DNA of 64,000 nt from Arsenophonus sp031446165 (GCA_031446165.1 CP132905.1:872504-936503); one strand, 5' to 3'; counted from the stretch's first letter, positions 38,995 through 49,186 are shown. The notes: generated by a model from the sequence alone, not told the origin. Made by a program: numbers and translations.

Positions 38995-39912
38995 ATGGGA
39001 GTTAAAAAATATAAAAAAGGCATTAAAATTATCTCATTAATTACTTTTTTTTCTATGCTTACTGGTTGCAATATAACATTAATGGATCCCAAAGGGACAA
39101 TCAGTATTGAACAAAAAAAACTCATAATAACATCGCTTACTTTAATGCTAATTATTGTCATTCCAGTAATTCTTATGACTATTTTTTTTGCAATAAAATA
39201 TCGTGAAAACAATAAATATACCGCTTATCAACCAAATTGGGATAAATCAAATAAGATTGAATTATGTTGTTGGGCAATTCCTGTTGGTATTATTTTTATT
39301 CTCGCAATCATTACATGGAAAACTACTCATACATTAGATCCTTATAAACCACTCATCAACAAAAAAAATCCTATTACTATTCAAGTAATCGCTAGTGATT
39401 GGAAATGGATATTTATTTATCCAGAAAAAAATATAGCCACTGTTAATGAAATTGCTTTTCCTACAAATGTACCAATCAACTTTAAAGTAACATCAGCTTC
39501 AGTAATGAATTCTTTTTTTATTCCTGCTTTGGGTAGTCAAATTTATGCCATGGCAGGAATGCAAAGTAAATTGCATCTAATAGCTAATAAACCTGGAATC
39601 TATAAAGGGTTTTCATCCAGTTACAGTGGTCATGGATTTTCAGATATGAAATTTAATGTCATTGCAACCATTGATACCAAAAATTTTGAAAAATGGATTG
39701 AAAAAGTAAAAAAATCCAAAAAAAAACTAAATACTATATCTCAGTTGAATGAACTAGTGCAACCAAGCTACAATGTAGGTGTAACTTACTTTTCTAATGT
39801 AAAAGTAAATTTATACGAAGATATTATATCAAAATTTGGACATACAAATCACATTAAGAATACTCATTATATCATAAATCCTAAAAAGCATTCTTTGCAG
39901 AAAAATCAATAA
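38995..39912 (+). CDS. cyoA: Cytochrome bo3 quinol oxidase subunit II
   Basis: A protein of 305 residues (E. coli 315). A lipoprotein signal peptide ends in LTGC (C25). Two membrane segments follow (about 45-65 and 90-110), then the periplasmic cupredoxin-like domain with ASDWKWIFIYPE. It has no CuA ligands, as expected for a quinol oxidase. GAGG sits 8 bp before the ATG. It is the first gene of cyoABCDE. A charged lysine-rich tail replaces the longer E. coli C-terminus. Confidence 0.96.
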   Translation: MGVKKYKKGIKIISLITFFSMLTGCNITLMDPKGTISIEQKKLIITSLTLMLIIVIPVILMTIFFAIKYRENNKYTAYQPNWDKSNKIELCCWAIPVGIIFILAIITWKTTHTLDPYKPLINKKNPITIQVIASDWKWIFIYPEKNIATVNEIAFPTNVPINFKVTSASVMNSFFIPALGSQIYAMAGMQSKLHLIANKPGIYKGFSSSYSGHGFSDMKFNVIATIDTKNFEKWIEKVKKSKKKLNTISQLNELVQPSYNVGVTYFSNVKVNLYEDIISKFGHTNHIKNTHYIINPKKHSLQKNQ

Positions 39913-39925
39913 AGGAATAAATAAT

Positions 39926-41902
39926 ATGTTCGGTAAATTAACAATTGATGCAATTCCTTTTCATGAACCAATCATTATAATAACTCTTATTTTTGCGTTA
40001 CTAACTGGTCTTCTTATCTTAGGAATTATCACCTATTATAAAAAATGGAAGTGGCTTTGGAATGAATGGTTAACCACCGTAGATCACAAAAAAATTGGTA
40101 TAATGTACATTATTACTGCAATGATAATGTTGCTTCGGGGTTTTGCAGATGCAATCATGATGCGCACCCAACAAGCATTAGTTTCATCTGGTGAATCTGG
40201 TTTTTTAACACCACATCATTATGATCAAATATTTACTGCTCATGGGGTAATAATGATTTTTTTTATGGCAACACCTTTTGTTATAGGCCTAATGAATTTA
40301 ATAGTACCATTACAAATTGGTGCCAGAGATGTAGCATTTCCATCCCTAAATTCTATTAGTTTTTGGTTATTTGTTGTTGGTGTAATATTAATTAACTTAT
40401 CATTAGGAATAGGTGAATTTGCACAAACAGGTTGGCTAGCATATCCTCCATTATCCGAAAAAGAATATAATCCTGGAGTTGGAGTAGATTATTGGATATG
40501 GAGTTTACAAATATCTGGCATTGGAACTACACTTACAGGGATTAATTTTTTTACAACCATTGTACGCATGCGCGCTACTGGTATGACAATGATGAAGATG
40601 CCTGTTTTTACCTGGACAGCACTTTGTACCAATGTGTTAATTATTGCAGCATTTCCTATTTTAACAGTAACAATTGGACTTTTAACATTAGATCGATACC
40701 TAGATACTCACTTTTTTACTAATGATTTTGGTGGAAATATGATGATGTATGTTAATTTAATTTGGGCTTGGGGGCATCCAGAAGTTTACATATTAATATT
40801 ACCTGCTTTTGGAATATTTTCTGAAGTGACAGCGACATTTTGTAAAAAACGTTTATTTGGTTATACATCCCTTGTATGGGCGACAATTGTTATTACTATA
40901 ATGTCATTTGTAGTATGGTTACATCATTTTTTTACTATGGGTTCAGGAGCAAACGTCAATGCATTTTTTGGTATCGCTACTATGATTATTGCCATTCCCA
41001 CTGGAGTGAAAATATTTAATTGGTTATTTACCATGTATCGTGGACGCATTCAATACAAAACACCAATGTTATGGACTATTAGTTTTATAATTACATTCTC
41101 TATTGGGGGGATGACTGGGGTACTTCTAGCTGTTCCAGGTATAAATTTTATATTACATAACAGTTTATTTTTAATCGCTCATTTTCATAATGTAATTATT
41201 GGTGGAGTTGTTTTTGGTTGTTTTGCTGGAATGACATATTGGTTTCCAAAAGCATTTGGTTTCACATTAAATGAAAAATGGGGAATGCGTGCTTTTTGGT
41301 TATGGATTACTGGTTTTTTTATTGGTTTTATGCCACTATATATACTAGGATTTATGGGGATGACCCGTAGATTAAGCCAAAATATTGATCCACAATATCA
41401 ATTTATGCTCATAATAGCTGTTATTGGAACTACACTTATTGGCATGGGAATATTATCTCAAATCATTCAAATAATTATAAGTATTATTGATCGTAAAAAA
41501 AATTATGATTTTACTGGAGATCCATGGAATGGGCGTACTCTAGAATGGTCAATATCATCTCCTGCACCTTTTTACAATTTTGCTATAATACCAAAAATTA
41601 ATACACGTGACGCTTGGTGGGATACAAAAGAAAAAAATCTTTCTTATAAAACACAAAAAATATATAAACCAATTCATATGCCAAAAAATACTTCTATAGG
41701 TTTCATTATCTTAATATTTTCTTTAACTTTAGGTTTTGCTATGGTCTGGCATATTTGGTATTTAGTGATAATTGGATGTATTGGTATTATGCTAACGTGG
41801 ATTGCTAAAACATTTGATGAAAATACTACTTATTATATCCCTGTAAATAAAATTAAACAAATTGAAAATTTGTATCATAATAAAATAAAAAATAGGTCTT
41901 AA
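39926..41902 (+). CDS. cyoB: Cytochrome bo3 quinol oxidase subunit I
   Basis: A protein of 658 residues (E. coli 663), with about 15 membrane segments. It is the heme-copper oxidase that oxidises ubiquinol, reduces O2 and pumps protons. Heme and copper ligands are in FTAHGVIMIFFM, WAWGHPEVYILILP (CuB His with the cross-linked Tyr), VWLHHFFTMG and LFLIAHFHNVIIGG. It uses heme b and heme O, made by HemH and CyoE in this window. The C-terminal segment GDPWNGRTLEW is conserved. Confidence 0.98.
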   Translation: MFGKLTIDAIPFHEPIIIITLIFALLTGLLILGIITYYKKWKWLWNEWLTTVDHKKIGIMYIITAMIMLLRGFADAIMMRTQQALVSSGESGFLTPHHYDQIFTAHGVIMIFFMATPFVIGLMNLIVPLQIGARDVAFPSLNSISFWLFVVGVILINLSLGIGEFAQTGWLAYPPLSEKEYNPGVGVDYWIWSLQISGIGTTLTGINFFTTIVRMRATGMTMMKMPVFTWTALCTNVLIIAAFPILTVTIGLLTLDRYLDTHFFTNDFGGNMMMYVNLIWAWGHPEVYILILPAFGIFSEVTATFCKKRLFGYTSLVWATIVITIMSFVVWLHHFFTMGSGANVNAFFGIATMIIAIPTGVKIFNWLFTMYRGRIQYKTPMLWTISFIITFSIGGMTGVLLAVPGINFILHNSLFLIAHFHNVIIGGVVFGCFAGMTYWFPKAFGFTLNEKWGMRAFWLWITGFFIGFMPLYILGFMGMTRRLSQNIDPQYQFMLIIAVIGTTLIGMGILSQIIQIIISIIDRKKNYDFTGDPWNGRTLEWSISSPAPFYNFAIIPKINTRDAWWDTKEKNLSYKTQKIYKPIHMPKNTSIGFIILIFSLTLGFAMVWHIWYLVIIGCIGIMLTWIAKTFDENTTYYIPVNKIKQIENLYHNKIKNRS

Positions 41903-41904
41903 TA

Positions 41905-42519
41905 ATGTTAACAAACTTAATTAGCAAAAAAGCAAATATTTATACAAATCATGAACATTACAACAGTGAAACAAAAATATTTGGCTTTTGGATTTATTTA
42001 ATGAGTGATCTAATTTTGTTTGCTTGTCTTTTTGCTACATATTTTGTATTAGTTAAAAACGTTGCAGGAGGGCCAACAGGAAAAGAAATTTTTAAAATTA
42101 ATTTTGTACTAAAAGAAACTCTACTTTTATTATCTAGTAGTTTGACATACGCATTTGTAATGTTTTCCATGCATAAAAAAAACATAAATCACGTGAAATT
42201 ATGGTTGTTTATTACTTTTGCATTAGGTCTAATTTTTATAAATATGGAACTTCATGAATTCCATCAATTAATTGCTCATGGTTATGGGCCTAATAAAAGC
42301 GCATTTTTATCTGCTTTCTTTACATTAATCGGCACACACGGAGTTCATATAAGTTTTGGTTTAGGATGGATTATTATAATGTTAATCCATATTTCATATC
42401 GTGGGCTAACTATAATTAATAAAACACGTTTACACTGCTTAAGTCTTTTTTGGCATTTTTTAGATATCATTTGGATTCTGATATTCAGTTTTGTATATCT
42501 ATATGGAGCAATCACATGA
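41905..42519 (+). CDS. cyoC: Cytochrome bo3 quinol oxidase subunit III
   Basis: A protein of 204 residues, as in E. coli, with five membrane segments. Conserved blocks are FGFWIYLMSDLILFACLFATY, the E-containing MELHEFHQLI, and GTHGVHISFGLGWI. It stabilises subunit I and its cofactors. It begins 2 bp after the cyoB stop and overlaps cyoD by ATGA. Confidence 0.97.
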   Translation: MLTNLISKKANIYTNHEHYNSETKIFGFWIYLMSDLILFACLFATYFVLVKNVAGGPTGKEIFKINFVLKETLLLLSSSLTYAFVMFSMHKKNINHVKLWLFITFALGLIFINMELHEFHQLIAHGYGPNKSAFLSAFFTLIGTHGVHISFGLGWIIIMLIHISYRGLTIINKTRLHCLSLFWHFLDIIWILIFSFVYLYGAIT

Positions 42520-42851
42520 ACAATGTTTCAATTCTAGGATGTTTAAAGGGCAAACAAGTCAGCATTAAAACATATCTCATAGGTTTTATATCATCTATAA
42601 TTTTAACAATTATCCCATTTTTGATGGTCATCAATAATACTACATCTCATAGTAATATTGTTTTAACTATCATTATTACAGGAATAACTCAAATCTTAAT
42701 ACATTTTGTTTATTTTTTACATATACATACTACATCAAATAAAAACTGGAATATCATAGCTTTACTATTTACTATAACAATTATTGCTATTATAGTAATA
42801 GGTTCTATGTGGATAATGTATAATTTAAATATAAATATGTTACTAGATTAA
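42516..42851 (+). CDS. cyoD: Cytochrome bo3 quinol oxidase subunit IV
   Basis: A protein of 111 residues (E. coli 109), with three membrane segments. Conserved blocks are VSIKTYLIGFISSIILTIIP and IGSMWIMYNLN. The ATG at 42516 overlaps the cyoC stop (ATGA) and matches the family N-terminal length. A longer frame inside cyoC is rejected. It supports assembly of the CuB centre. Confidence 0.96.
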   Translation: MNNVSILGCLKGKQVSIKTYLIGFISSIILTIIPFLMVINNTTSHSNIVLTIIITGITQILIHFVYFLHIHTTSNKNWNIIALLFTITIIAIIVIGSMWIMYNLNINMLLD

Positions 42852-42859
42852 AACTTCAT

Positions 42860-43732
42860 ATGTTAAAAGAACATTTACAAGTTATAAAACCAGGTATTAT
42901 TTTTGGTAATTTAATATCTGTTATTGGTGGATTTTTACTAGCTTCCAAAGGAAGCATAAATTATTTTTTATTTATCAATACATTACTAGGTGTATCATTA
43001 GTTGTTGCTTCTGCATGTGTTTTTAATAACTATATTGATCAGGATATTGACCAAATAATGCAAAGAACCAAAAATCGTCTTTTAACTAAAAAAATAATAA
43101 ATATAAAAAAGTATTTAATTTATGCTGTTATATTAGGAATTTCTGGAATCATATTGTTATATATTAACACTAATATTTTATCGGTAATTTTTAGCATTAT
43201 AGGTTTTACTATTTATGTTTTTATTTATAGTCTATATATGAAACGAAATTCTCTATATGGAACCATAATAGGGAGTTTATCTGGTGCTACACCACCGGTT
43301 ATTGGTTACTGTGCTGTTTCTAATAAATTTGATATAGGCGCTTTAATTTTACTATTAATTTTTAGTTTATGGCAAATGCCACACTTTTATGCAATCGCTA
43401 TTTTTCACCTTCAAGACTACAAAAATGCAAATATCCCAATATTACCAGTTATCAAAGGGGTTCATATAACAAAAAACTATATTTTTTTATATATTACAGC
43501 TTTTATAATAGCAACTATAATGCTAACTATTAGTGGTTACACTGGATATAAATATCTTATATGTTCTACTGTAATTAATTTTTGGTGGCTTAAAATTTCT
43601 ATATCTGGCTTCAAAAAAAATAATAATGATCAATTATGGGCACGAAAAATATTCATTTTTTCTCTTCTAGCTATTACATTTCTTAGTATTATGATGTCTA
43701 TCGATTCTGGTGTTTCTGTTGAACCAAGTTAA
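42860..43732 (+). CDS. cyoE: Protoheme IX farnesyltransferase (heme O synthase)
   Basis: A protein of 290 residues (E. coli 296), a UbiA-family membrane prenyltransferase. The aspartate-rich motif is NNYIDQDIDQIMQRTKNR, and the second conserved loop contains LWQMPHFYAIAIF. It attaches farnesyl to protoheme to make heme O for CyoB. Substrates trace to IspA and HemH in this window. It is the last gene of the cyo operon. Confidence 0.96.
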   Translation: MLKEHLQVIKPGIIFGNLISVIGGFLLASKGSINYFLFINTLLGVSLVVASACVFNNYIDQDIDQIMQRTKNRLLTKKIINIKKYLIYAVILGISGIILLYINTNILSVIFSIIGFTIYVFIYSLYMKRNSLYGTIIGSLSGATPPVIGYCAVSNKFDIGALILLLIFSLWQMPHFYAIAIFHLQDYKNANIPILPVIKGVHITKNYIFLYITAFIIATIMLTISGYTGYKYLICSTVINFWWLKISISGFKKNNNDQLWARKIFIFSLLAITFLSIMMSIDSGVSVEPS

Positions 43733-43789
43733 TACAAAATTCCTATTCACATAAAAACATTGCAATAAAAATATATATAAACATCATAT

Positions 43790-43815
43790 TAATTCTATAC
43801 AGAAGAATTACTTTT
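43790..43815 (+). terminator. Possible terminator of the cyo operon
   Basis: 7-bp arms TAATTCT (43790-43796) and AGAATTA (43804-43810) enclose a 7-nt loop, followed by CTTTTT. It lies about 60 bp after the cyoE stop. The stem is A/T-rich and modest. Confidence 0.4.
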
Positions 43816-43920
43816 TATATTTAGTAATAGCAGTAATAGTATTAAAAATATGTTAACTAATATAGAAAATAGCTTTATAATATATATAAGAATTTTACAA
43901 AAAAAACATTAAGTATTTTC

Positions 43921-45090
43921 ATGACACCTAAAGAAATAAAAGCAATTCTTGGATTAGGATCAGTATTCACATTGCGTATGCTCGGTATGTTAATGGTGCT
44001 ACCTATACTCACTAGTTACGGAAAAGATCTAAAGGATGCTAATAATTTTTTATTAGGTTTAGCAATTGGAATGTATGGTATTACTCAAGCTTTATTTCAA
44101 ATTCCAATCGGTTTTATGTCTGATCGATTTGGAAGAAAAAAAACAATTATCAATTGTTTATGGATTTTTATTATTGGTAGTATAATAGCTGCATCAACAA
44201 ATTCTATTTGGGGTGTTATTATTGGTAGAACTCTACAAGGTTCAGGTGCTATTTCTGCTGTTATTATGGCATTACTTACAGATCTAATTTGTGAAAAAAA
44301 CAGGACAAAGGCAATAGCTTTTATTGGAATAAGCTTTGGTATAACATTTTCTATTTCAATCATTATAAGTCCAATTATCACTCATATAATCGGATTACAT
44401 GGTCTTTTTTGGATCATAAGTTTATTTGGACTATTAGGAATATTAATAATTAAACTGTATGTACCAGATCCTGATCTTACAAATAACACCTTAAACAATG
44501 ATATAAATTTTATAAAAAACACAATAAAAAATCTAATAAAAAATTTAACATTACTGAAAATAAATTATGGAATTTTTTGTTTACATAGTTTACTAATAAT
44601 AAATTTTATAGCCGTTCCACTAATAATGATTGATTTAAATATTCCAACTCATCAACACTGGAAAATATATTTAAGTACTTTACTTATCGCTTTTATAAGC
44701 ATAATACCTTTTATTATTTATGCAAATAATGAATATCGAACAAAACAAGTGTTTTTATTATCTATCACAATTTTATTTATATCTGAATTAATATTTTATT
44801 GTTGTAATAAACAATTGCTATTAATATTAACTGGACTTCAACTATTTTTTATCGCATTTAATATTATGGAGATATTATTACCTTCACTTATCAGCAAAAA
44901 AGTAGATAAGAAATATAAAGGAGCTGCAATGGGGATATATTCTACCAGTCAATTTCTCGGTGTTGCGTTAGGGGGGATACTAGGTGGATGGCTATTACAA
45001 TTGAATAATGATAATTACATTTTTATTGTAGGAATGCTTTTTTGCACATTTTGGTTTTTAATAAACTTGAAAATAGATACTTCTATTTAA
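43921..45090 (+). CDS. yajR: YajR-type major facilitator transporter, C-terminally shortened
   Basis: A protein of 389 residues against 454 in E. coli. All 12 membrane segments of the MFS domain are present, with motif A (GFMSDRFGRKKTI) and the family blocks GRTLQGSGAISAVIMALL, RTKAIAFIGISFGITF and GAAMGIYSTSQFLGVALGG. The protein ends after segment 12 and lacks the cytoplasmic ferredoxin-like YAM domain of E. coli YajR. The substrate is unknown. It directly follows the cyo operon, as in E. coli. The upstream ribosome site is weak. Confidence 0.92.
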   Translation: MTPKEIKAILGLGSVFTLRMLGMLMVLPILTSYGKDLKDANNFLLGLAIGMYGITQALFQIPIGFMSDRFGRKKTIINCLWIFIIGSIIAASTNSIWGVIIGRTLQGSGAISAVIMALLTDLICEKNRTKAIAFIGISFGITFSISIIISPIITHIIGLHGLFWIISLFGLLGILIIKLYVPDPDLTNNTLNNDINFIKNTIKNLIKNLTLLKINYGIFCLHSLLIINFIAVPLIMIDLNIPTHQHWKIYLSTLLIAFISIIPFIIYANNEYRTKQVFLLSITILFISELIFYCCNKQLLLILTGLQLFFIAFNIMEILLPSLISKKVDKKYKGAAMGIYSTSQFLGVALGGILGGWLLQLNNDNYIFIVGMLFCTFWFLINLKIDTSI

Positions 45091-45446
45091 ATTTAAATAA
45101 AATTTATTAAATTTTATGAAAAAATATTGTCTACCATAAAAAATTACAAATTTTCATAGAAAACAAAAATATAAAAAAAACAGTAAAATCTTTTCTTTAT
45201 ATATTAAAATTTTATGAGATTTATATATTAAAATATAAAAATATTAATTTATTAAAATTAATTTCAAAAAACAGTCAATATCATTTCCTATTTTAATATA
45301 AGTAGATTATTAATACTAATATCATTATTAATAGTCTAATAGTTTAAAATCATCTGTTAATAAAAAGAATATAAAAAATAAACATAAATTTTATTAAAAA
45401 AAATGATACTGTATTACTTAATGCTTTATTTTGGAAAACAAAAATA
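45091..45446. other. Spacer between yajR and ispA
   Basis: A stretch of 356 A/T-rich bp. In E. coli this side has xseB before ispA. No XseB-like frame is visible. Confidence 0.4.
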
Positions 45447-46367
45447 ATGATATTTAAAATGCTAAAACTATCATTTACAAAAAAAATAAAATGGGTACAA
45501 AATCGTATCAATCAAATATTATTAAATCACTTTAAAAACCTTCCATTTAATCAAACAAAACTTGTTGCAGCCATGAAATATGGAACATTAATTGGTGGGA
45601 AACGACTTAGACCTTTTTTAGTATATACTATCGGTGAAATGTTAAATGTTTCCATAGAAAACCTAGACACACCTGCTGCAGCAATCGAATGCATTCATGC
45701 ATATTCATTAATCCATGATGATTTACCTGCAATGGATAACGATTCTATACGCCGTGAAAAACCTACATGCCATATTGCTTTTGGAGAAGCACATGCAATC
45801 TTAGCTGGAGATGCATTACAAACACTAGCATTTGATATTCTATCAAATGCTCATATGCCTAATGTAAATAATCATCATCGTCTTGCTATGATACGTGAGC
45901 TAGTAAATGCTACTGGAGTAGCAGGCATGTGCAGTGGGCAAGCATTAGACATTGAATCAAATAAGGAGATCGATATAAATATATTAGAATGTATGCATTA
46001 TAAAAAAACAGGTGCATTAATTCGAGCGGCAATTCGTATGAGTACATTAGCTTCTCATTATCAAGAAACAGAATTTTTAACATTATTAGATAATTACGCT
46101 AATACTATTGGTTTAATATTTCAAATGCATGACGATATTCTCGACATAATAAATGACACAAAATTTTTTAAAAAAAATCAATACACCAATAAAAAAAACA
46201 AAAAAAATACTTATCCACTATTAATAGGTCTTGAAGAAACTAAAAACAAAATAAAAATTTTATATAAACAAGCATTGAATATTCTTAATATATTAGAAAA
46301 AAAATATGAATTTAACATAACAACATTAAAAATGTTTACACACTTCATGATAAAACGCAAAAATTAA
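45447..46367 (+). CDS. ispA: Farnesyl diphosphate synthase
   Basis: A protein of 306 residues (E. coli 299). The first aspartate-rich motif is DDLPAMD at 91-97 and the second is DDILD at 229-233. The block GGKRLRPFLVY is conserved. It condenses IPP with DMAPP and GPP to make FPP. A second ATG four codons in is possible, but GGAA about 10 bp before 45447 favours the first. The segment after the second Asp motif is lysine/asparagine-rich, as is common in A/T-rich genomes. It pairs with dxs, as in E. coli. Confidence 0.96.
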   Translation: MIFKMLKLSFTKKIKWVQNRINQILLNHFKNLPFNQTKLVAAMKYGTLIGGKRLRPFLVYTIGEMLNVSIENLDTPAAAIECIHAYSLIHDDLPAMDNDSIRREKPTCHIAFGEAHAILAGDALQTLAFDILSNAHMPNVNNHHRLAMIRELVNATGVAGMCSGQALDIESNKEIDINILECMHYKKTGALIRAAIRMSTLASHYQETEFLTLLDNYANTIGLIFQMHDDILDIINDTKFFKKNQYTNKKNKKNTYPLLIGLEETKNKIKILYKQALNILNILEKKYEFNITTLKMFTHFMIKRKN

Positions 46368-46469
46368 TTTTCCGAATCTACAAATATGACACATATATAA
46401 TGATATAAAATTTTTAAAATATTTTCCTATTATTTCAATAAACAATAATAATTATTACATTAAAAAAAT

Positions 46470-48362
46470 ATGAGTATTGATATCACTTCTTATCCAATTT
46501 TATCATTAATAAATACACCTAAAGAATTAAGGCTTTTACCAAAAAAAAAATTAGGGCAATTATGTCAAGAACTAAGAGAATTTTTATTAAAAACTATCAG
46601 TCTTTCCAGTGGACATTTTGCTTCTGGATTAGGTACTGTCGAATTAACTGTTGCTTTACATTATGTATACCAAACACCATTTGATAATATTATTTGGGAT
46701 GTAGGGCATCAAGCATATCCACACAAAATATTAACCGGGCGTAGAGATACTATTTACACAATAAGAAAAAAAAATGGTTTACACCCATTTCCCTGCCGCA
46801 CAGAAAGCGAATATGACAGTTTTAGCGTTGGCCATTCATCTACTTCTATAAGTGCAGGCCTAGGAATGGCAGTAGCTTCAGAATATGAACATAAAAATAG
46901 AAAAACTGTTTGTATAATTGGTGATGGAGCAATTACTGCAGGTATCGCTTTTGAAGCCATGAATCATGCTGGTGATATTCATAAAGATATACTAGTAATT
47001 CTTAATGATAACAAAATGTCTATTTCAAAAAATGTTGGTGCACTAAATCATCATTTATCACAAATTTTATCTGGTAATTTATATACTAGTTTACCTGAAG
47101 AAGAAAAAAAACTATTTTCTAATATACCATTAATTAAAGTTTTTTTGCAAAAAATCAAAAAAAATATTAAAGAAAAAATAATCCCAAGTACTATGTTTGA
47201 AAAATTAGGATTTAATTATATCGGACCAATTTATGGTCATGATGTACTAAAATTAGTAGAAACATTAAAAAATATTCGCAAACTAAAAGGTCCACAACTT
47301 TTGCATGTAATCACAAAAAAAGGAAAAGGTTATGCACCAGCTGAACAAGATCCAATCACCTGGCATGCTGTACCTAAATTTAATTTATCAACTTATTCTT
47401 TACCAAAGAATCATAATACTCAAGTAACTTTTTCACAAATTTTTGGTGATTGGTTATGCGAAGAGGCCGCCACAGATCCTAAATTAATAGCAATTACACC
47501 AGCAATGAGAGAAGGATCAGGCATGAATAAATTCTCAGAAACCTATCCAAAACAATATTTTGATGTAGCTATTGCTGAACAACATGCTATTACTTTTGCA
47601 GCAGGGCTTGCTATCGGTGGTTATAAACCTGTTGTTGCAATTTATTCTACTTTTTTACAACGCGCATATGATCAAGTGATTCATGATGTAGCTATTCAAA
47701 AATTACCCATTCTTTTTGCTATTGATAGAGCAGGTATAGTTGGAGAAGACGGACAAACGCATCAAGGTGCTTTTGATTTATCTTTTTTACGTTGTATACC
47801 TAATATGATTATTATGTCCCCAAGCAATGAAAATGAATGTCGACAAATGTTGCATACTGGGCATCATTACAGAAACGGGCCAATAGCAATTCGCTACCCA
47901 AAAGGTGGGGGATCAGGTGTTGTCACTTTAGAACCTTTATCAAAAATAAAAATTGGTAAAGGTATAATTTGTAGAAAGGGAAAAAAAATTGCAATTCTTA
48001 ATTTTGGCACATTATTAATTGAAGCTATGAAAGCAGGGGAAATACTTAATATAACCGTTGTTGATATGAGATTTGTAAAACCTTTAGATGAAAAATTAAT
48101 ACTACAAATAATAAAAAAACATACATTATTAGTAACGTTAGAAGAAAATTCCATTATCGGAGGAGCTGGTAGTGGTGTTAATGAATTTTTAGTAAACAAT
48201 AATCATATGGTACCTATCATTAATCTTGGATTACCAGATCAATTCATAAAACAAGGCAATAAAAAAGAAATACAAGCCGATTTGGGGCTTCATTCAACAG
48301 GAATAATACAATCAATTAAAAATTTTTATTATGAGAAACAAAAAAAACATGCAGAAAAATAA
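46470..48362 (+). CDS. dxs: 1-deoxy-D-xylulose-5-phosphate synthase
   Basis: A protein of 630 residues (E. coli 620). It is a thiamine diphosphate enzyme that starts the MEP isoprenoid pathway from pyruvate and glyceraldehyde 3-phosphate. The TPP-binding motif runs from IIGDGAITAG to ILNDNKMSIS. The blocks WDVGHQAYPHKILTGRRD, FSVGHSSTSISAG and VAIAEQHAITFAAGLA are conserved. It follows ispA by 102 bp and converges on pgpA. No clear Shine-Dalgarno sequence is seen. Confidence 0.97.
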   Translation: MSIDITSYPILSLINTPKELRLLPKKKLGQLCQELREFLLKTISLSSGHFASGLGTVELTVALHYVYQTPFDNIIWDVGHQAYPHKILTGRRDTIYTIRKKNGLHPFPCRTESEYDSFSVGHSSTSISAGLGMAVASEYEHKNRKTVCIIGDGAITAGIAFEAMNHAGDIHKDILVILNDNKMSISKNVGALNHHLSQILSGNLYTSLPEEEKKLFSNIPLIKVFLQKIKKNIKEKIIPSTMFEKLGFNYIGPIYGHDVLKLVETLKNIRKLKGPQLLHVITKKGKGYAPAEQDPITWHAVPKFNLSTYSLPKNHNTQVTFSQIFGDWLCEEAATDPKLIAITPAMREGSGMNKFSETYPKQYFDVAIAEQHAITFAAGLAIGGYKPVVAIYSTFLQRAYDQVIHDVAIQKLPILFAIDRAGIVGEDGQTHQGAFDLSFLRCIPNMIIMSPSNENECRQMLHTGHHYRNGPIAIRYPKGGGSGVVTLEPLSKIKIGKGIICRKGKKIAILNFGTLLIEAMKAGEILNITVVDMRFVKPLDEKLILQIIKKHTLLVTLEENSIIGGAGSGVNEFLVNNNHMVPIINLGLPDQFIKQGNKKEIQADLGLHSTGIIQSIKNFYYEKQKKHAEK

Positions 48363-48384
48363 TACCAATAAAATATTAAAAAAA

Positions 48385-48873
48385 CTAAAAAAATAATATA
48401 AAATACTGGATACTTAATAAAGTAATAACAGAAAAAAAAGCTGCTATTACATCATCTAACATAATACCAAAACCTCCTAATATTTTTTTATGAAACCAAA
48501 TAATAGGCCAGGGCTTTAATATATCAAAAAACCGAAAAATTATAAATGCCATTAACACCCAATATATATTAATAGTATTAATAGACATAAGTGTCAACCA
48601 CATCCCAATAAATTCATCCAAAACAATACTACTATGATCGTATACTTTTATATCATCTGAAATTTTTTGGCAAATAGTAATACCTATAAAAAAACAAAAA
48701 ACAATAATAAAAAAACACCACCAGATAGGTAATAACCAATACATTAATAACCAAAATGGAATAGCAACTAATGATCCTGTTGTTCCTGGGGCAATAGGAG
48801 ATAAACCACTACCAAACCCCATTCCAAATAGATATAAGGGATGAAAAATAGTCGAAAAGAAATTTTTATCCAT
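48385..48873 (-). CDS. pgpA: Phosphatidylglycerophosphatase A
   Basis: A protein of 162 residues (E. coli 172), with several membrane segments. Conserved blocks are GMGFGSGLSPIAPGTTGSL, SIVLDEFIGMW and GGFGIMLDDVIAA. It removes a phosphate from phosphatidylglycerophosphate to make phosphatidylglycerol at the inner membrane. In E. coli it is the last gene of the nrdR-ribD-ribE-nusB-thiL-pgpA run. Here thiL is missing upstream of it. Confidence 0.94.
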   Translation of the reverse strand: MDKNFFSTIFHPLYLFGMGFGSGLSPIAPGTTGSLVAIPFWLLMYWLLPIWWCFFIIVFCFFIGITICQKISDDIKVYDHSSIVLDEFIGMWLTLMSINTINIYWVLMAFIIFRFFDILKPWPIIWFHKKILGGFGIMLDDVIAAFFSVITLLSIQYFILFF

Positions 48874-49186
48874 AATCTTAAAATTTATTTAAATATTTTT
48901 ATAAAAAATATACTTTTAAAGTATACGATTTATTGTATTTTAAAATAAAAAATATTGTTTATTAGAAATATTATTATATATAAAATCTTAAAAACCTATA
49001 TTCAAACAATATAAATAATTTTTGATTGTATTAAAATAACTGCGCAAAAAAATAGTTTTTTTACTAATATTTTTAGAAATCATACACAAATAAAAAAAAA
49101 GATTTACAGTATTTATTTATAAAAATTTTATAAATAAAATTAAAAAATTCTCTTAAAAAAATATTGTTTGTGTATACTGATCAAAA
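48874..49186. other. Spacer where thiL is expected
   Basis: A stretch of 313 bp between pgpA and nusB. In E. coli thiL (about 975 bp) fills this place. The gap is too short for it, and no remnant is recognisable. Confidence 0.5.
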
